From the NCBI GenBank assembly GCA_037951105.1, contig JBAMJV010003788.1, positions 124,001 through 188,000 on the forward strand: a stretch of 64,000 nucleotides of DNA. Direction: 5' to 3'. Below are positions 48,801-53,800 of the stretch, piece after piece. Origin of the DNA: Echinarachnius parma. Taxonomy: Eukaryota > Echinodermata > Echinoidea > Clypeasteroida > Echinarachniidae. The notes under the pieces were generated by a model that ran no database searches, had not been told where the DNA came from, and saw only the letters and a list, made by a program, of their open reading frames with translations. Positions within the stretch are counted from its first letter, which is position 1; each line of letters begins with the position of its first letter. Position numbers and translations under genes: made by a program.

Positions 48801-50825
48801 TCATTGATTCCTTGTAATAAAATGACATTAAAGGCACTGATTATTGGTTCATTGTATACCTAACATTAAGGGGAAAAAAGAAAATATGAAAAGAAAACAA
48901 CCTTTAATTAAATTGTACTAATTGTTCTGTAGTTTGGTTCTTCAGCCCCATGCATATATATAATTAAACAAAACATTTACCAACTTTACAAAAAGAGAAG
49001 ACACAAGTGAAACAGCAAGAGAGAAAAGAAGACATAAAAGCGACATAAAGACAGAAAGGTAGAGAAAAGAAACAGAAATGGAAAATGGAAACGGACAAAT
49101 GGGAATAGAGAGGAATAACATGGAGGTACATTTATTTATCATTAATCATTAATTGATGGGTTCATGGGTTCCTAATCCCTCCCAACACAGAGCCAACCCA
49201 GCCCGGTCCGACCGGTTTACAGCCGGTACAGCTTTGCCGAACTAGAGCCAGTCAGTGATCAATCGAAGCCGACTCAACATGTTGAGTCGGCCTCGACTGA
49301 GCAATACAGACAGGCGACAGCCGACTGAAAACCAGCCGGACCAGGACGAGCCGGTCCCGCGCATGAAGGGCTCAAGAGGCATTGTACGTCCTAACTGAAA
49401 ATGGCACAAATGAATTCAAGAAACGGCTAGTCTTACTCTTCAGGCTTTGTAACCGTTTACCTGAACGCAAAAGAGAGAAATATTTATTCAGAGGGTGTTC
49501 TGCCTCCTGCATTATGTGTTTAACCTTAATAAGGACCTTTTTTCAGAGGCCACTCCAACAAATACTTTATTGTGAGGTAATTTAACACTAAGACACTGTA
49601 AACACCATACACTTTGTATGTGCAAGATCAGTAAAGGAACGACTATAATATTCGTCCATGTATTTATCATCTGCATGTAACTTAGTTCCCACATTTAAAT
49701 CGAGAATTATAGTATCTACACATTCGTATTAAATATACCAAAATGATTCCAAATAGATTTTCGTAATCTTTCTATTGAGATGTTCATGAAGTATCACAAT
49801 TGAACATTTTGAAGAAGAAAATCTAAAACCTTATAGGTGTCTAAAATATCCTACTCCTGTGTTAATGACTGTTATCGAATACAACATGAGCACTGATTGA
49901 GCCTTTACGTTTTATTCCTACCGTTCAGCCATGTCTGAATGATAAAAAATAGTTTACAATGATAAAGTTTTAGTGACTAACATGTAGTCCAACCATAACA
50001 CAAATATATCTTATGGTGTTTGGCTTGTGTAAGGTAAATAAATAAATTTATAGGTAATTAATATACAGGGTGGCAAAAATACAACAAAGCGGCACACTTT
50101 CCGAGATATTGGCCCGGAATGACTGGTTTCAGGGATGGACAAACCTTTACTAAGAAAACTAATTAACAAATTCGGTTGAGTACTAAATAGATTTCGTTCC
50201 AATTAAGTCGCATTTTGCGACCCCTTGTTCGAATTTGACAAATGTCAACATAACTTTAGCCCGTTATTTCGCAACTTTCGCTTGTCATTGAAGAATACAT
50301 CATAATACATCTGCGTTCCTTTGCTAAGTCGCACATTGTAAAGAAAGGTGATTATCAATGTGTGTTCCACACTCAATACTATGACAAGAATATCCAATAA
50401 AATACACAATTTTTTTCTTTAAATTGGTCAAATTTGAAACCTGACATTATTGGGGTCACAATATGCGACCTAGAACTAAAACTACTTAATAACCAAAATT
50501 GTTGACCTTGGCATAATTTTACACAGTAAAATATTCCTCATCTAGTGAATCTAGTCTCACTGTCTCTATTATGGGATGTATGCCGTTCGTTTGTATTTGG
50601 GCCATCATATAATTTAAATCAACTAACGAGACAAAACACTGACAAGCATGATGAACACAGACAGCCTAAAATAATACTGACATTGATAGTATCAAAATGG
50701 TGGAAGAGATCAAATTAATAAGAATTTCAGTGTATGTGCTCACTTTCTCGGGCCAAGGTAGGGTGTGGCAATCCAAGGCAAAGCAACAAACACAGGATGA
50801 CCAACATAGTCCCTCCATCCGCCAT
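537..50825 (-). CDS. Giant secreted pseudoprotease: LDLa, S1 pseudo-trypsin, eight LDLa-CUB pairs (27 exons, 3' end outside window)
   Basis: Gene-level entry; exons are listed separately. Joined coordinates, in transcript order: 50825-50744, 46779-46657, 45802-45656, 43577-43518, 43137-43075, 42511-42461, 39097-39053, 35740-35572, 27472-27231, 26587-26472, 23317-23155, then LDLa/CUB exons down to 537. They give 4903 bases, or 1634 codons, with no stop and with compatible phases at each junction. Modules outside the protease are symmetric phase 1-1 exons, the signature of exon shuffling. The start is the ATG at 50825, followed by a clear signal peptide. The S1 domain carries Arg at the His57 and Ser195 positions. 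CUB modules lie after the protease, the reverse of MASP/C1r order. Known relatives by module type are ovochymases, nudel and MASPs, but I do not recognise an ortholog. Secretion and loss of proteolysis follow from sequence; a binding or scaffold role is inference. Confidence 0.86.
1584..1676 (-). CDS. Exon 26: LDLa module 8 (block copy 2, exon c)
   Basis: [20 protein letters not shown], then [10 protein letters not shown]. Four cysteines. Acceptor TTACAG|AT, donor A|GTTAAG, the same unusual donor as its partner exon 22. Confidence 0.84.
1979..2332 (-). CDS. Exon 25: CUB module 7, no cysteines (block copy 2, exon b)
   Basis: 118 codons. [20 protein letters not shown], then [29 protein letters not shown] and [14 protein letters not shown]. 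Acceptor TATCAG|AT, donor G|GTATAG, phase 1-1. Confidence 0.88.
3325..3423 (-). CDS. Exon 24: LDLa module 7 (block copy 2, exon a)
   Basis: [19 protein letters not shown], then [13 protein letters not shown]. Nearly identical to exon 20. Acceptor ACGCAG|AT, donor A|GTAAGT, 99 bases, phase 1-1. Confidence 0.87.
4619..4975 (-). CDS. Exon 23: CUB module 6, no cysteines (block copy 1, exon d)
   Basis: 119 codons. [20 protein letters not shown], then [29 protein letters not shown] and [14 protein letters not shown]. Acceptor ATTAAG|AT, donor G|GTATGC. A longer stop-free reading exists here in another frame, but it has no homology and is a shadow. The intron before this exon holds the large palindrome. 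Confidence 0.87.
5060..6333. repeat. Large nested palindrome (foldback element), about 1.27 kb
   Basis: The left arm starting AGTAACTCCCCCCTTAAGC (about 5067) is the near-perfect reverse complement of the right arm ending near 6333, arm against arm for about 400 bases. The central 470 bases (about 5461-5928) hold a second palindrome centred near 5575 built from the same family: the motif AACAATCCTGCCGA recurs in the arms and the centre in both orientations. It has no coding potential and lies in the intron between exons 23 and 22. As RNA it would form a very long hairpin. Confidence 0.85.
6440..6966. repeat. Fragments of two MITE families
   Basis: Bases 6475-6660 match the interior of the TATACAGGGTGG element at 15290 (shared words around TGGTCGTGTAGTTTTG and GACACCATGTCAGG). 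Bases about 6690-6966 are a decayed copy of the TTAA element described at 57994 (AACGGCTAAAATATC, GGGGCCCCAA, then CCCTTTAA). Both lack complete ends. Confidence 0.55.
7360..7449 (-). CDS. Exon 22: LDLa module 6 (block copy 1, exon c)
   Basis: [20 protein letters not shown], then NDGADERNC. At 90 bases it is the shortest LDLa exon. Acceptor TTGCAG|AA, donor A|GTTAAG, phase 1-1. Its partner in copy 2 is 1584-1676. Confidence 0.84.
7898..8251 (-). CDS. Exon 21: CUB module 5, no cysteines (block copy 1, exon b)
   Basis: 118 codons. [20 protein letters not shown], then [28 protein letters not shown] and [14 protein letters not shown]. By eye roughly three quarters identical to CUB module 7. Acceptor TTGCAG|AT, donor G|GTTAAG, phase 1-1. 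Confidence 0.88.
8653..9086. mobile_element. TA-flanked MITE, copy 1
   Basis: Terminal inverted repeats of about 24 bases: TGTGACCTTACACCACAAAA at the left and its reverse complement at the right. TA occurs on both sides (8651-8652, 9087-9088), the target-site duplication of the Tc1/mariner type. 434 bases, non-coding. A second copy is at 18262. Confidence 0.82.
9103..9201 (-). CDS. Exon 20: LDLa module 5 (duplicated block copy 1, exon a)
   Basis: [19 protein letters not shown], then [13 protein letters not shown]. It differs from the exon at 3325-3423 at only two residues. Acceptor ACGCAG|AT, donor A|GTAAGT, phase 1-1. A TA-flanked MITE begins only 16 bases into the following intron. Confidence 0.87.
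9540..9705. repeat. Degenerate minisatellite
   Basis: About seven diverged units of roughly 22-26 bases around ACATGACTTTGCCCGAATA. The long stop-free minus-strand reading across it (9307-9768) is only a translation of this repeat, not a gene. Confidence 0.6.
10110..10410 (-). mobile_element. tRNA-derived SINE
   Basis: Read on the minus strand, the 5' end has an A-box-like TGGCTTAGCGGTTAGAGTG and a B box GGTTCGAACCC. An unrelated body follows, then a tail of ACTTTAACTTTAAC repeats. The acceptor arms do not pair, so it is not a functional tRNA. It sits in the intron between exons 20 and 19. Confidence 0.75.
11095..11330. mobile_element. Head-to-head pair of tRNA-like SINE units
   Basis: Minus-strand unit at about 11105-11182: TAGCTCAGTTGGAAGATCAC and B box GGTTAGAATCCC. 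Plus-strand unit at about 11255-11328: GGCTGGAAGAGCACCGG and B box GGTTCGAATCCC. Both begin with the same GGGTTTTCTRTA sequence, so they are inverted copies around a spacer of about 70 bases. Confidence 0.65.
11564..11920 (-). CDS. Exon 19: CUB module 4, no cysteines (GWDPSNTS type)
   Basis: 119 codons. [20 protein letters not shown], then [29 protein letters not shown] and [14 protein letters not shown]. It belongs to the same subtype as CUB modules 6 and 8. Acceptor TTCAAG|GT, donor G|GTATGT, phase 1-1. Confidence 0.88.
12517..12621 (-). CDS. Exon 18: LDLa module 4
   Basis: [20 protein letters not shown], then [14 protein letters not shown]. Four cysteines. The acid before the third Cys is Gln here. 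Acceptor GCAAAG|AT, donor G|GTGGGT, 105 bases, phase 1-1. Confidence 0.84.
13067..14023. mobile_element. Nonautonomous DNA element with inverted repeats of about 150 bases
   Basis: The left arm from AATACGTGTCTTCGCAGTTG to about 13225 is mirrored by the right arm from about 13859 to 14023, ending AACTGCGAAGGCACGTATT. The arms include ACGGCCGGATCGCCAAACGA, GC-richer than the surroundings. The interior carries a further short palindrome around CAGTTCAAGCA/TGCTTGAACTG. No transposase. Target duplication not clear. Confidence 0.72.
14214..14573 (-). CDS. Exon 17: CUB module 3, no cysteines
   Basis: 120 codons, the longest CUB exon. Landmarks: [40 protein letters not shown] and [15 protein letters not shown]. 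The SP/SNYP motif is altered to TPLSYP. Acceptor GAATAG|AT, donor G|GTATCA, phase 1-1. Confidence 0.87.
14724..15257. mobile_element. TA-flanked MITE with about 40-base inverted ends
   Basis: Left AACTGGGTTCCAAAAGAAAC and right GTTTCTTTTGGAACCCAGTT (arms continue to AGAGCGAC/GTCGCTCT, with small gaps). TA on both sides (14722-14723, 15258-15259). 534 bases, non-coding. Confidence 0.75.
15290..15842. mobile_element. TATACAGGGTGG element, copy 1
   Basis: Ends TATACAGGGTGG and CACCCTGTATA. Long imperfect inverted repeats run inward (GGTCGTGTAGTTTTTG with CAAAAACTACACGACC). The ends resemble Tc1/mariner-type elements with TA targets. A second copy is at 36041-36597. Short stop-free readings in it are not genes. 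Confidence 0.72.
16283..16381 (-). CDS. Exon 16: LDLa module 3
   Basis: [10 protein letters not shown]...[18 protein letters not shown]. Four cysteines, calcium-cage acids kept. Acceptor TTTTAG|AT, donor A|GTAAGT, 99 bases, phase 1-1. Confidence 0.85.
16962..17490. mobile_element. TTAA-flanked MITE, family A, diverged copy
   Basis: Inverted ends AGGGATAGTTGAG and CTCAACTATCCCT with TTAA at the right edge. The interior shares GAGGGCGCTCTCT, TTTCAACCAT and GATATTTCAGCCGTTTCTGA with the copies at 57994, 58929 and 60203. Confidence 0.7.
17676..18029 (-). CDS. Exon 15: CUB module 2, no cysteines
   Basis: 118 codons. Landmarks: [38 protein letters not shown] and [14 protein letters not shown]. 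Acceptor TTAAAG|GT, donor G|GTAAAC, phase 1-1. No Cys in the module. Confidence 0.88.
18262..18610. mobile_element. TA-flanked MITE, copy 2
   Basis: Same ends as the element at 8653 (TGTGAACCTACACCACAAAA and its mirror), TA on both sides. It is shorter, 349 bases, and lies in the intron between exons 15 and 14. Confidence 0.78.
18886..18993 (-). CDS. Exon 14: LDLa module 2
   Basis: AVVCDMNS...[21 protein letters not shown]. Four cysteines. Two donors nine bases apart both keep phase 1: A|GTAAGTAC (exon end 18886, stronger) and A|GTGAGAAT (exon end 18895, the position homologous to the other LDLa exons). Usage of both would add or drop three residues. Confidence 0.83.
18994..20547. other. Intron between exons 14 and 13
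   Basis: No module, RNA gene or complete mobile element recognised. Confidence 0.5.
20548..20904 (-). CDS. Exon 13: CUB module 1, no cysteines
   Basis: 119 codons, phase 1-1. It has the CUB landmarks [37 protein letters not shown] and RRGFEV, ending VVINSSG. None of the four CUB cysteines is present; the C-x-W position before the conserved Trp is Val. Acceptor CTTAG|AT, donor G|GTAAAC. Confidence 0.88.
21350..21681. mobile_element. TTAA-type MITE, family B (GTGCACC ends), copy 1
   Basis: Starts TTAAAGGTGCACATTTAAGG and ends CAGGTGCACCTTTAA. Interior words (ACCACAACCAAACAACACGG, GGAAGCTC, AGACACTTT) recur at 32945-33490, 35160-35516, 47138-47450 and 54750-55127, in one orientation or the other. 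Confidence 0.68.
21700..21798 (-). CDS. Exon 12: LDLa module 1 of the C-terminal array
   Basis: DYICSVDG...[18 protein letters not shown]. Four cysteines, with the C1 and C3 positions of a standard LDLa missing; the D-C-x-D-G-x-D-E cage is kept. Acceptor CGTAG|GT, donor T|GTAAGT, 99 bases, phase 1-1. Confidence 0.85.
22736..23033. mobile_element. Short palindromic MITE
   Basis: Left GGGTGTTTTACAAAGATC...AAGTTGAACTTAA and right TTAAGTTCAACTTAAGATC...TTTGTAAAGCACCC are inverted repeats of about 45 bases around a 200-base AT-rich loop. Confidence 0.7.
23155..23317 (-). CDS. Exon 11: S1 domain, C-terminal part; Ser195 replaced by Arg
   Basis: The exon opens ENRGGPLVC directly after the CQ of exon 10, so GDSGGP of active enzymes is ENRGGP: Gly193 to Glu, Asp194 to Asn, Ser195 to Arg. 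Cys201 and Cys220 (VHDC) are kept, and [10 protein letters not shown] matches PGVYTRV, so the fold is intact. Acceptor AAACAG|GA, donor A|GTGAGT, phase 0 to 1. Three changes in one motif plus H57R argue against a single read error. Confidence 0.9.
24205..26190 (+). mobile_element. Dead, 5'-truncated LINE (non-LTR retrotransposon)
   Basis: Broken reverse-transcriptase ORF antisense to the host gene. In order: [72 protein letters not shown] (first catalytic Asp); [27 protein letters not shown] (YADD box); [28 protein letters not shown] with a C-terminal H-x-x-x-x-C motif. The pieces lie in three frames, with breaks near 24735, 24890 and after 25540, and about ten residues are missing after VDLTA. 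It has no endonuclease part. GC content is visibly higher than in the flanks. Clade not assigned. It lies in the intron between exons 11 and 10. Confidence 0.88.
26472..26587 (-). CDS. Exon 10: S1 domain, 160-192 region
   Basis: This exon is too short to stand out by length. It encodes [22 protein letters not shown] and SGNSSCQ, matching the Cys168-Cys182 loop and the segment leading to the active serine (usual pattern SSCQGDSGGP). Acceptor TTCAAG|TG, donor CAG|GTTTGT; phase 1 in, phase 0 out. The residue at the specificity position 189 is Ser, not the Asp of trypsin. Confidence 0.84.
26588..27230. other. Intron between exons 10 and 9
   Basis: Poly-C tract at about 26826-26855; otherwise nothing recognised. 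Confidence 0.5.
27231..27472 (-). CDS. Exon 9: S1 domain, middle part with Asp102
   Basis: It begins after TTCTAG with one base completing the codon from exon 8. It contains [12 protein letters not shown], then [10 protein letters not shown], where the Asp corresponds to Asp102 of the triad and is kept. SACLVP has the Cys122 partner of the tether cysteine, and YTKCFSSGW the Cys136 equivalent. It ends G|GTATGC in phase 1. N-glycosylation sequons NVT and NET are present. Confidence 0.86.
28035..28125 (-). mobile_element. tRNA-like SINE head
   Basis: Minus strand reads TGGCCCACTGGTTGAGCACC (A-box region), then GGTACAGGGTTCAAACC (B box). No paired acceptor stem and no CCA-proximal match, so it is treated as a SINE remnant, not a tRNA gene. 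Confidence 0.55.
29947..30280 (+). mobile_element. tRNA-derived SINE with ATT-repeat tail
   Basis: Plus strand: ATTGGTAGAGCGCTCGCTTT (A box), GAGTTCGAACCCC (B box), a body of about 230 bases, and a tail of TATTATTATTATTA. A tRNA-derived SINE with a simple-repeat 3' end, inside the 8.1-kb intron between exons 9 and 8. Confidence 0.75.
31100..34460. repeat. Direct duplication of about 1 kb inside one intron
   Basis: About 31100-32110 and 33440-34460 match in order: AGGAATCAAAACAAGTTTTC, GATACACTAAAC, GGGGCACACCTTGTGTATT, TCAAAATGCTTAGAAGACCT, then TGAAACATGCGCATG. The interval between carries a further related copy of AATTCCCCAGCTATTCATCA (32280-32480); others are at 29060 and 30540. Long G/C homopolymers sit inside both copies. 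Confidence 0.7.
35572..35740 (-). CDS. Exon 8: S1 domain, N-terminal part; His57 replaced by Arg
   Basis: The peptide contains DVTCGAW (the tether cysteine equivalent to C1), [16 protein letters not shown] (the IVGG...WPW region) and [19 protein letters not shown]. In active S1 proteases the last motif is TAAHC; here the catalytic His57 is Arg. The Arg/Lys|Ile-Val activation site is also absent (G-L-V at this place). Cys42 and Cys58 are kept. The exon ends in phase 2 just after the histidine motif, a normal S1 intron position. The donor is AT|GTGAGT. Confidence 0.88.
36041..36597. mobile_element. TATACAGGGTGG element, copy 2
   Basis: Ends TATACAGGGTGGTCCCCCAA and TGAGGTCACCCTATATAG, with the same internal inverted organisation as the copy at 15290 (AGTCGTGTAATCTTTG and AAAGATTACACAACC). 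Confidence 0.7.
36745..37430. mobile_element. TTAA MITE family A, decayed copy with inner palindromic insert
   Basis: Left end TTAAAGGGGTAGTAAAG is clear; the interior matches family A (AACTCCACCATGCTGGG, TTTCAGCCGTTTCTGA). About 36948-37050 is an extra inverted-repeat insert (GGCGTCGAT / ATCGACGCC). The right end is degraded. Confidence 0.6.
39053..39097 (-). CDS. Exon 7: short Thr/Pro linker
   Basis: It encodes [14 protein letters not shown]. Acceptor TTAACAG|AT, donor G|GTGAGT, phase 1-1, 45 bases. It is the last linker before the protease domain; its final G joins AC of exon 8 to give the Asp of DVTCG. Confidence 0.72.
39098..42460. other. Intron between exons 7 and 6, remainder
   Basis: Contains the family C MITE, a TA/GA dinucleotide tract at about 41140-41172 and a T then G homopolymer at about 41415-41454. 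No gene recognised. Confidence 0.5.
40199..40618. mobile_element. TTAA-type MITE, family C, copy 1
   Basis: From TTAAAGGGTACCACCACCCA to GGTGGTCCCCTTTAA. Shares GGTAACATCTTTAGTATTCC, TCTAAAGCATGCGTT and CTATTTGATATCACAAAAC with the copy at 60907-61287. Confidence 0.68.
42461..42511 (-). CDS. Exon 6: Ser-Gly linker
   Basis: It encodes [17 protein letters not shown]. Acceptor CCAACAG|AT, donor G|GTGAGT, phase 1-1, 51 bases. Tyr-Gly-Ser-Gly-Ser-Gly with flanking acids resembles proteoglycan attachment sites. It shares its core with exon 5, so the linkers probably arose by small tandem exon duplications. Confidence 0.75.
43075..43137 (-). CDS. Exon 5: Ser-Gly/poly-Thr linker
   Basis: It encodes [12 protein letters not shown] plus eight Thr, all ACA, ending CAG|GTAAGAG. 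Phase is 1-1. It is clearly a sister of the neighbouring linker exons: the bases around GGTTCTGGATCCGGGG are shared with exon 6. The trinucleotide run reaches the donor, so length changes would alter only the Thr count. Confidence 0.75.
43518..43577 (-). CDS. Exon 4: Ser-Gly/poly-Thr linker with a GC splice donor
   Basis: This exon encodes [10 protein letters not shown] followed by nine Thr (eight ACA codons then ACT). The acceptor is CCAATAG|AT. The only donor that keeps phase 1 is G|GCAAGT, a GC-AG intron with otherwise ideal consensus. The Ser-Gly motif next to acidic residues is a possible glycosaminoglycan site, and the Thr run a likely mucin-type O-glycan tract (inference). Confidence 0.7.
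44399..45238. repeat. Two inverted arrays of a 16-bp satellite
   Basis: Unit GGTTCGTTATTCCGAA. The left array (44399-44730) is on the plus sense, mixed with a longer variant containing AAAATGAAATNGGG; the right array (44872-45238) is its reverse complement, with about fifteen nearly perfect units in a row from 44987. They are separated by about 140 bases. The arrays are stop-free in several frames and read as a repeating peptide, an artefact. They lie in the intron between exons 4 and 3. Confidence 0.9.
45326..46640. repeat. Pair of GGCGCTAAATCCAC repeats flanking exon 3
   Basis: Copies at about 45326-45530 and 46433-46620 share ATCCACTTTTTCAACT, CATATGAAAATTGA and GTCGTAAAATGTGGATTCC. The second has inverted ends GCGCTAAATCCACTTTTT and AAAGTAGATTTAGCGCC. 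They lie on either side of the LDLa exon 45656-45802. Confidence 0.6.
45656..45802 (-). CDS. Exon 3: first LDLa-type module
   Basis: The core runs FTCDDG...[19 protein letters not shown]. It keeps the acidic calcium cage of LDL-receptor class A repeats (C-D...D-C-x-D-G-T-D-E-x-x-C) but has four cysteines rather than six. The donor C|GTAAGT is clear. The acceptor is uncertain: GGAG|AT at 45802 or ACAG|AT at 45790; both keep phase 1. This LDLa lies N-terminal to the linkers and the protease, separated from the C-terminal array. Confidence 0.78.
46657..46779 (-). CDS. Exon 2: N-terminal unassigned segment (41 residues)
   Basis: The acceptor is TTTCAG|AC and the donor G|GTATCT; phase is 1-1, in frame with both neighbours. 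The peptide begins [12 protein letters not shown] and contains several possible N-glycosylation sites (NIS, NNT, NVS) and a hydrophobic stretch GTLTIL. I do not recognise a domain. It is supported by phase and signals only, so it is less certain than the module exons. Confidence 0.6.
47138..47450. mobile_element. TTAA-type MITE, family B, copy
   Basis: Contains CTTCTACCGTGTTGTTTGGC, CATTCAGCTCAAGAGCGTTA and GGGCAATATCTGACACTTTA, ending GTGCTCTTTTAATTAA. Lies in intron 1. Confidence 0.6.
47451..50743. other. Intron 1, remainder
   Basis: Purine-rich GAAA tracts at 48640-48780 and 48990-49090, and a single TATACAGGGTGG element end at about 50065. The stop-free minus-strand stretches over the purine tracts are low-complexity, not genes. 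Confidence 0.5.
50744..50825 (-). CDS. Exon 1: start codon and signal peptide
   Basis: The ATG sits in AAGATGG, a strong Kozak context. It encodes MADGGT, a hydrophobic core ([12 protein letters not shown]) and a likely signal-peptidase site near PTLA-RE. The exon ends A|GTGAGC in phase 1, and the joined codon AAC gives Asn at the exon 2 border. The peptide marks the product as entering the secretory pathway; no other membrane segment is seen in the window. Confidence 0.85.
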
Positions 50826-53800
50826 CTTGAATATTCCGACTAAGTAATCTCAGTTAGTGTAGCAGCATCATCGCAAAAACTTGAACTAGACTTAGCAGTG
50901 TTTGTCTTGCGACTGAATTGTTAGATATCGCTAGGTTTTTCCGAATATCAAACTACACGCATGAACGACTCCACCACCCCTTCTCCACCTCAACAACCAA
51001 TCAGCAGTGATCACATTCGCCCACGCCGGCGTGCAAATAATACTTCGGGAATTCCACTACAACATCCGATGTGAATAACACATTTCAATTCATAACATTG
51101 TATTAATCCGTAAATTTGAATTGACAATTGTAAATGTAAATAGATTCAATAATTATGTGGGGCATCCACAAAGAGCCTGATGTTAGCAATACGCTTACAC
51201 ACGACCGGGGTGGATGTCCTGACCCTGGGTTTGTTGGTTTGCCTTGCATTGCCACACATTCTACCTTGGACCGAGGTATAGTGAGCACCTACTCTGAATC
51301 TGCTATCAAATGTGTCTATTTCTGCAAATACAATTATAAACATGAATGATTTTGCAACTATTACAATACTAATGGCAGTTGTATTGCAGTTTTCCGATGT
51401 TTTTGCTGTTTCTTTATAGTGTTTTTGTTTTATCTTGATTCATATATTAGTTACCATACCCGACATAACAACACGCGATACGAGATGTTATAGTTGGACT
51501 AAATGTAAGTCACTACAACTTGAGTGTTATGATTGCAAACTAATATTTATCATTCAAATATGGCTGAATGGTAGGGATTCAACTTAACAGTTCATCCAAT
51601 GCACATTTTTATTTAGATAACGAAGACAACACAGGACTACGACATTTTAGGCACCTATTAAATTGAACCCTAATTTGTTCTTTCTCAATAATTCAATTCC
51701 GATACTTTAACAGCAGATCATTAAAAGGATTATGACAATGACTAACATTAGTATATACATCAATAACGAAAACTGCAATTTATAATCAGCAAAGTTTTAA
51801 AAAACAAGATTTTAAAAGTATAAATGAACGGACACGTTCACATTTCACAAGTTGTTTTTTTAAGTAACTAATTGGATATGTATAGAGAGCAGAATAACAT
51901 AGGAAAACGACTTTTTACAAAGTTGGATATATTCCGAATGGGCTGGACGAATCCCGGAAGATGAATTGACCGGTGGAGCTTGTATGATGTGACCAATGAC
52001 TACATCTATGATGGCAATATAATGTACGTGGAATAGTAAGGAAAATGGATTTTGTTCCCCAGCCGTTAACTGAAATTTTCTAGGGATTTATCACATCCTC
52101 ATTTGAATATAATTTAAAGCCTAAACAATGTCTATGGTATTCAACAATTTAAACGTTCACTCACTAATGAACGTCATGAGTCCTTATGGTCTTTTAATAC
52201 ATGACTTTTCAGTTTCAAGGGGCCTCCTTAACGTATTTGCGGTATGCTATTTTATAGTGATTCCCAATTCAGTGTTATTTGTAAGGTGAATGTCAAGTTT
52301 AAATACCCCATATCCATATTATGATATTCTCTCTCCAACCCCCACCCCCGCCCCTTGTCCACTTTCCATGGGGAACTGAATAATAATGACAGGAATAACA
52401 ACACATGAGGGCGTGTTAGGAATAATTGTCTTTATTTTGATGGACCCGATGAGTCAATGCCGATTGATACTGCGTTACTTTTGGAATAACTTCATCCCAA
52501 TGTGGGAGGAAGGTGGAGGGCCAATGCCGAAAAGGTGGCTTTCTATACTGGAGTTAGGTTGCTAGATCTCTACAACTAGAGTACACCAGCTTATTGTTAA
52601 GTGTTGTCAAATGGATTACGTCAAATTATTTACAATATCAAAAATGTGTTACTCGAAGGAATTGGTTGCGATCCCCTCGAAAAACAAGGCTGGGTCTAAA
52701 ATGACAGCCGTTTTGACTTACAATCGATACATTTTAATATTTACCAAACCACACGTAAATATCATACTAAAGAAAAACATATTTCTTTACTGGGTAATAC
52801 CATTTACGATGAGGCTTGGCAAAATAATCACAGTTATTTGTTTACCGCATACTAAAAAAAAAATATTTTCTTCAAACAATAGCAAGTTATACATTTATAC
52901 ATTTTTGTTTGCCTTAAAGGGATAGTCGAGTTCTGGTAAAGAGAGTACAGTTTTTGTCAAACTGAATTTTAGTAACCAAAATTTGCACCATTATATTACA
53001 GACTAATAGTTATAACTCGAAAGGAATTCCAAATTACAAATGACTCAGTAATGAGCCTGTTATCATTCACAAAGAGCCGTTAAAACTCAAGAGGGCGCTC
53101 TCTAAACACTCATCGGTTTCAACCATTTAAAATAAAATATCTTGATCTTGATTGTTGAGCGATAGGTGACGAATGTTTGCTGGTATTAGTGAGTGTGCTT
53201 CTTTGTACAGCAAGGAGAGTCTGGCTATCGGACGGCGCTTCTGGAGCGTAATCATTAACATAATCATTACAAAATCTATGATTTTGTTTATGTGTAGGCA
53301 TTGGAGTTCTTAATTTCGGTTATAATATTGTTTATTAAACCAAAGTTCAGACAGCCAAGGCATACCTGCCAAACTTGCTGGTTATAGAGCATGTTGCACG
53401 TATTTACCCCTTTAAGACACATCGCCGCGAAAAAACAACAACAACACTTGGCCTGAGGTTTTTGGAGAATGCACGATATACCAAAGTGAGGTCGTCTTGA
53501 AGGGGTGAGATTCATGGCCCGGGTTCATAGCACTATGTGGTTGACGTAATACACTCTGTACAGGAGGCAAATGCAATTATGTTACGTACAATACCAACAT
53601 ACTGTTCATTCAAAATCAAATATCTGTGGATATACAATGCGCACAATTCATACTAGCGAAACAGCAGGTTACTATACAATTGATTTGTATGATTATCTAT
53701 TAAGAAGAATCCCTTTTTTTTCACGGTTTCATGGTTTCACGGTGTGAATTAATGTAATATTTCTGAACCGCAAGGGCACTCGTGTAAATATTTTGGAGTA

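Noticed and set aside
48597-49142. Hydrophobic Ser/Leu/Phe-rich minus-strand readings
   Set aside because: Antisense of GAAA/GAGA purine tracts; low complexity.
50059-50110. TATACAGGGTGG element end
   Set aside because: Only one end found; no matching right end nearby, so not listed as an element.
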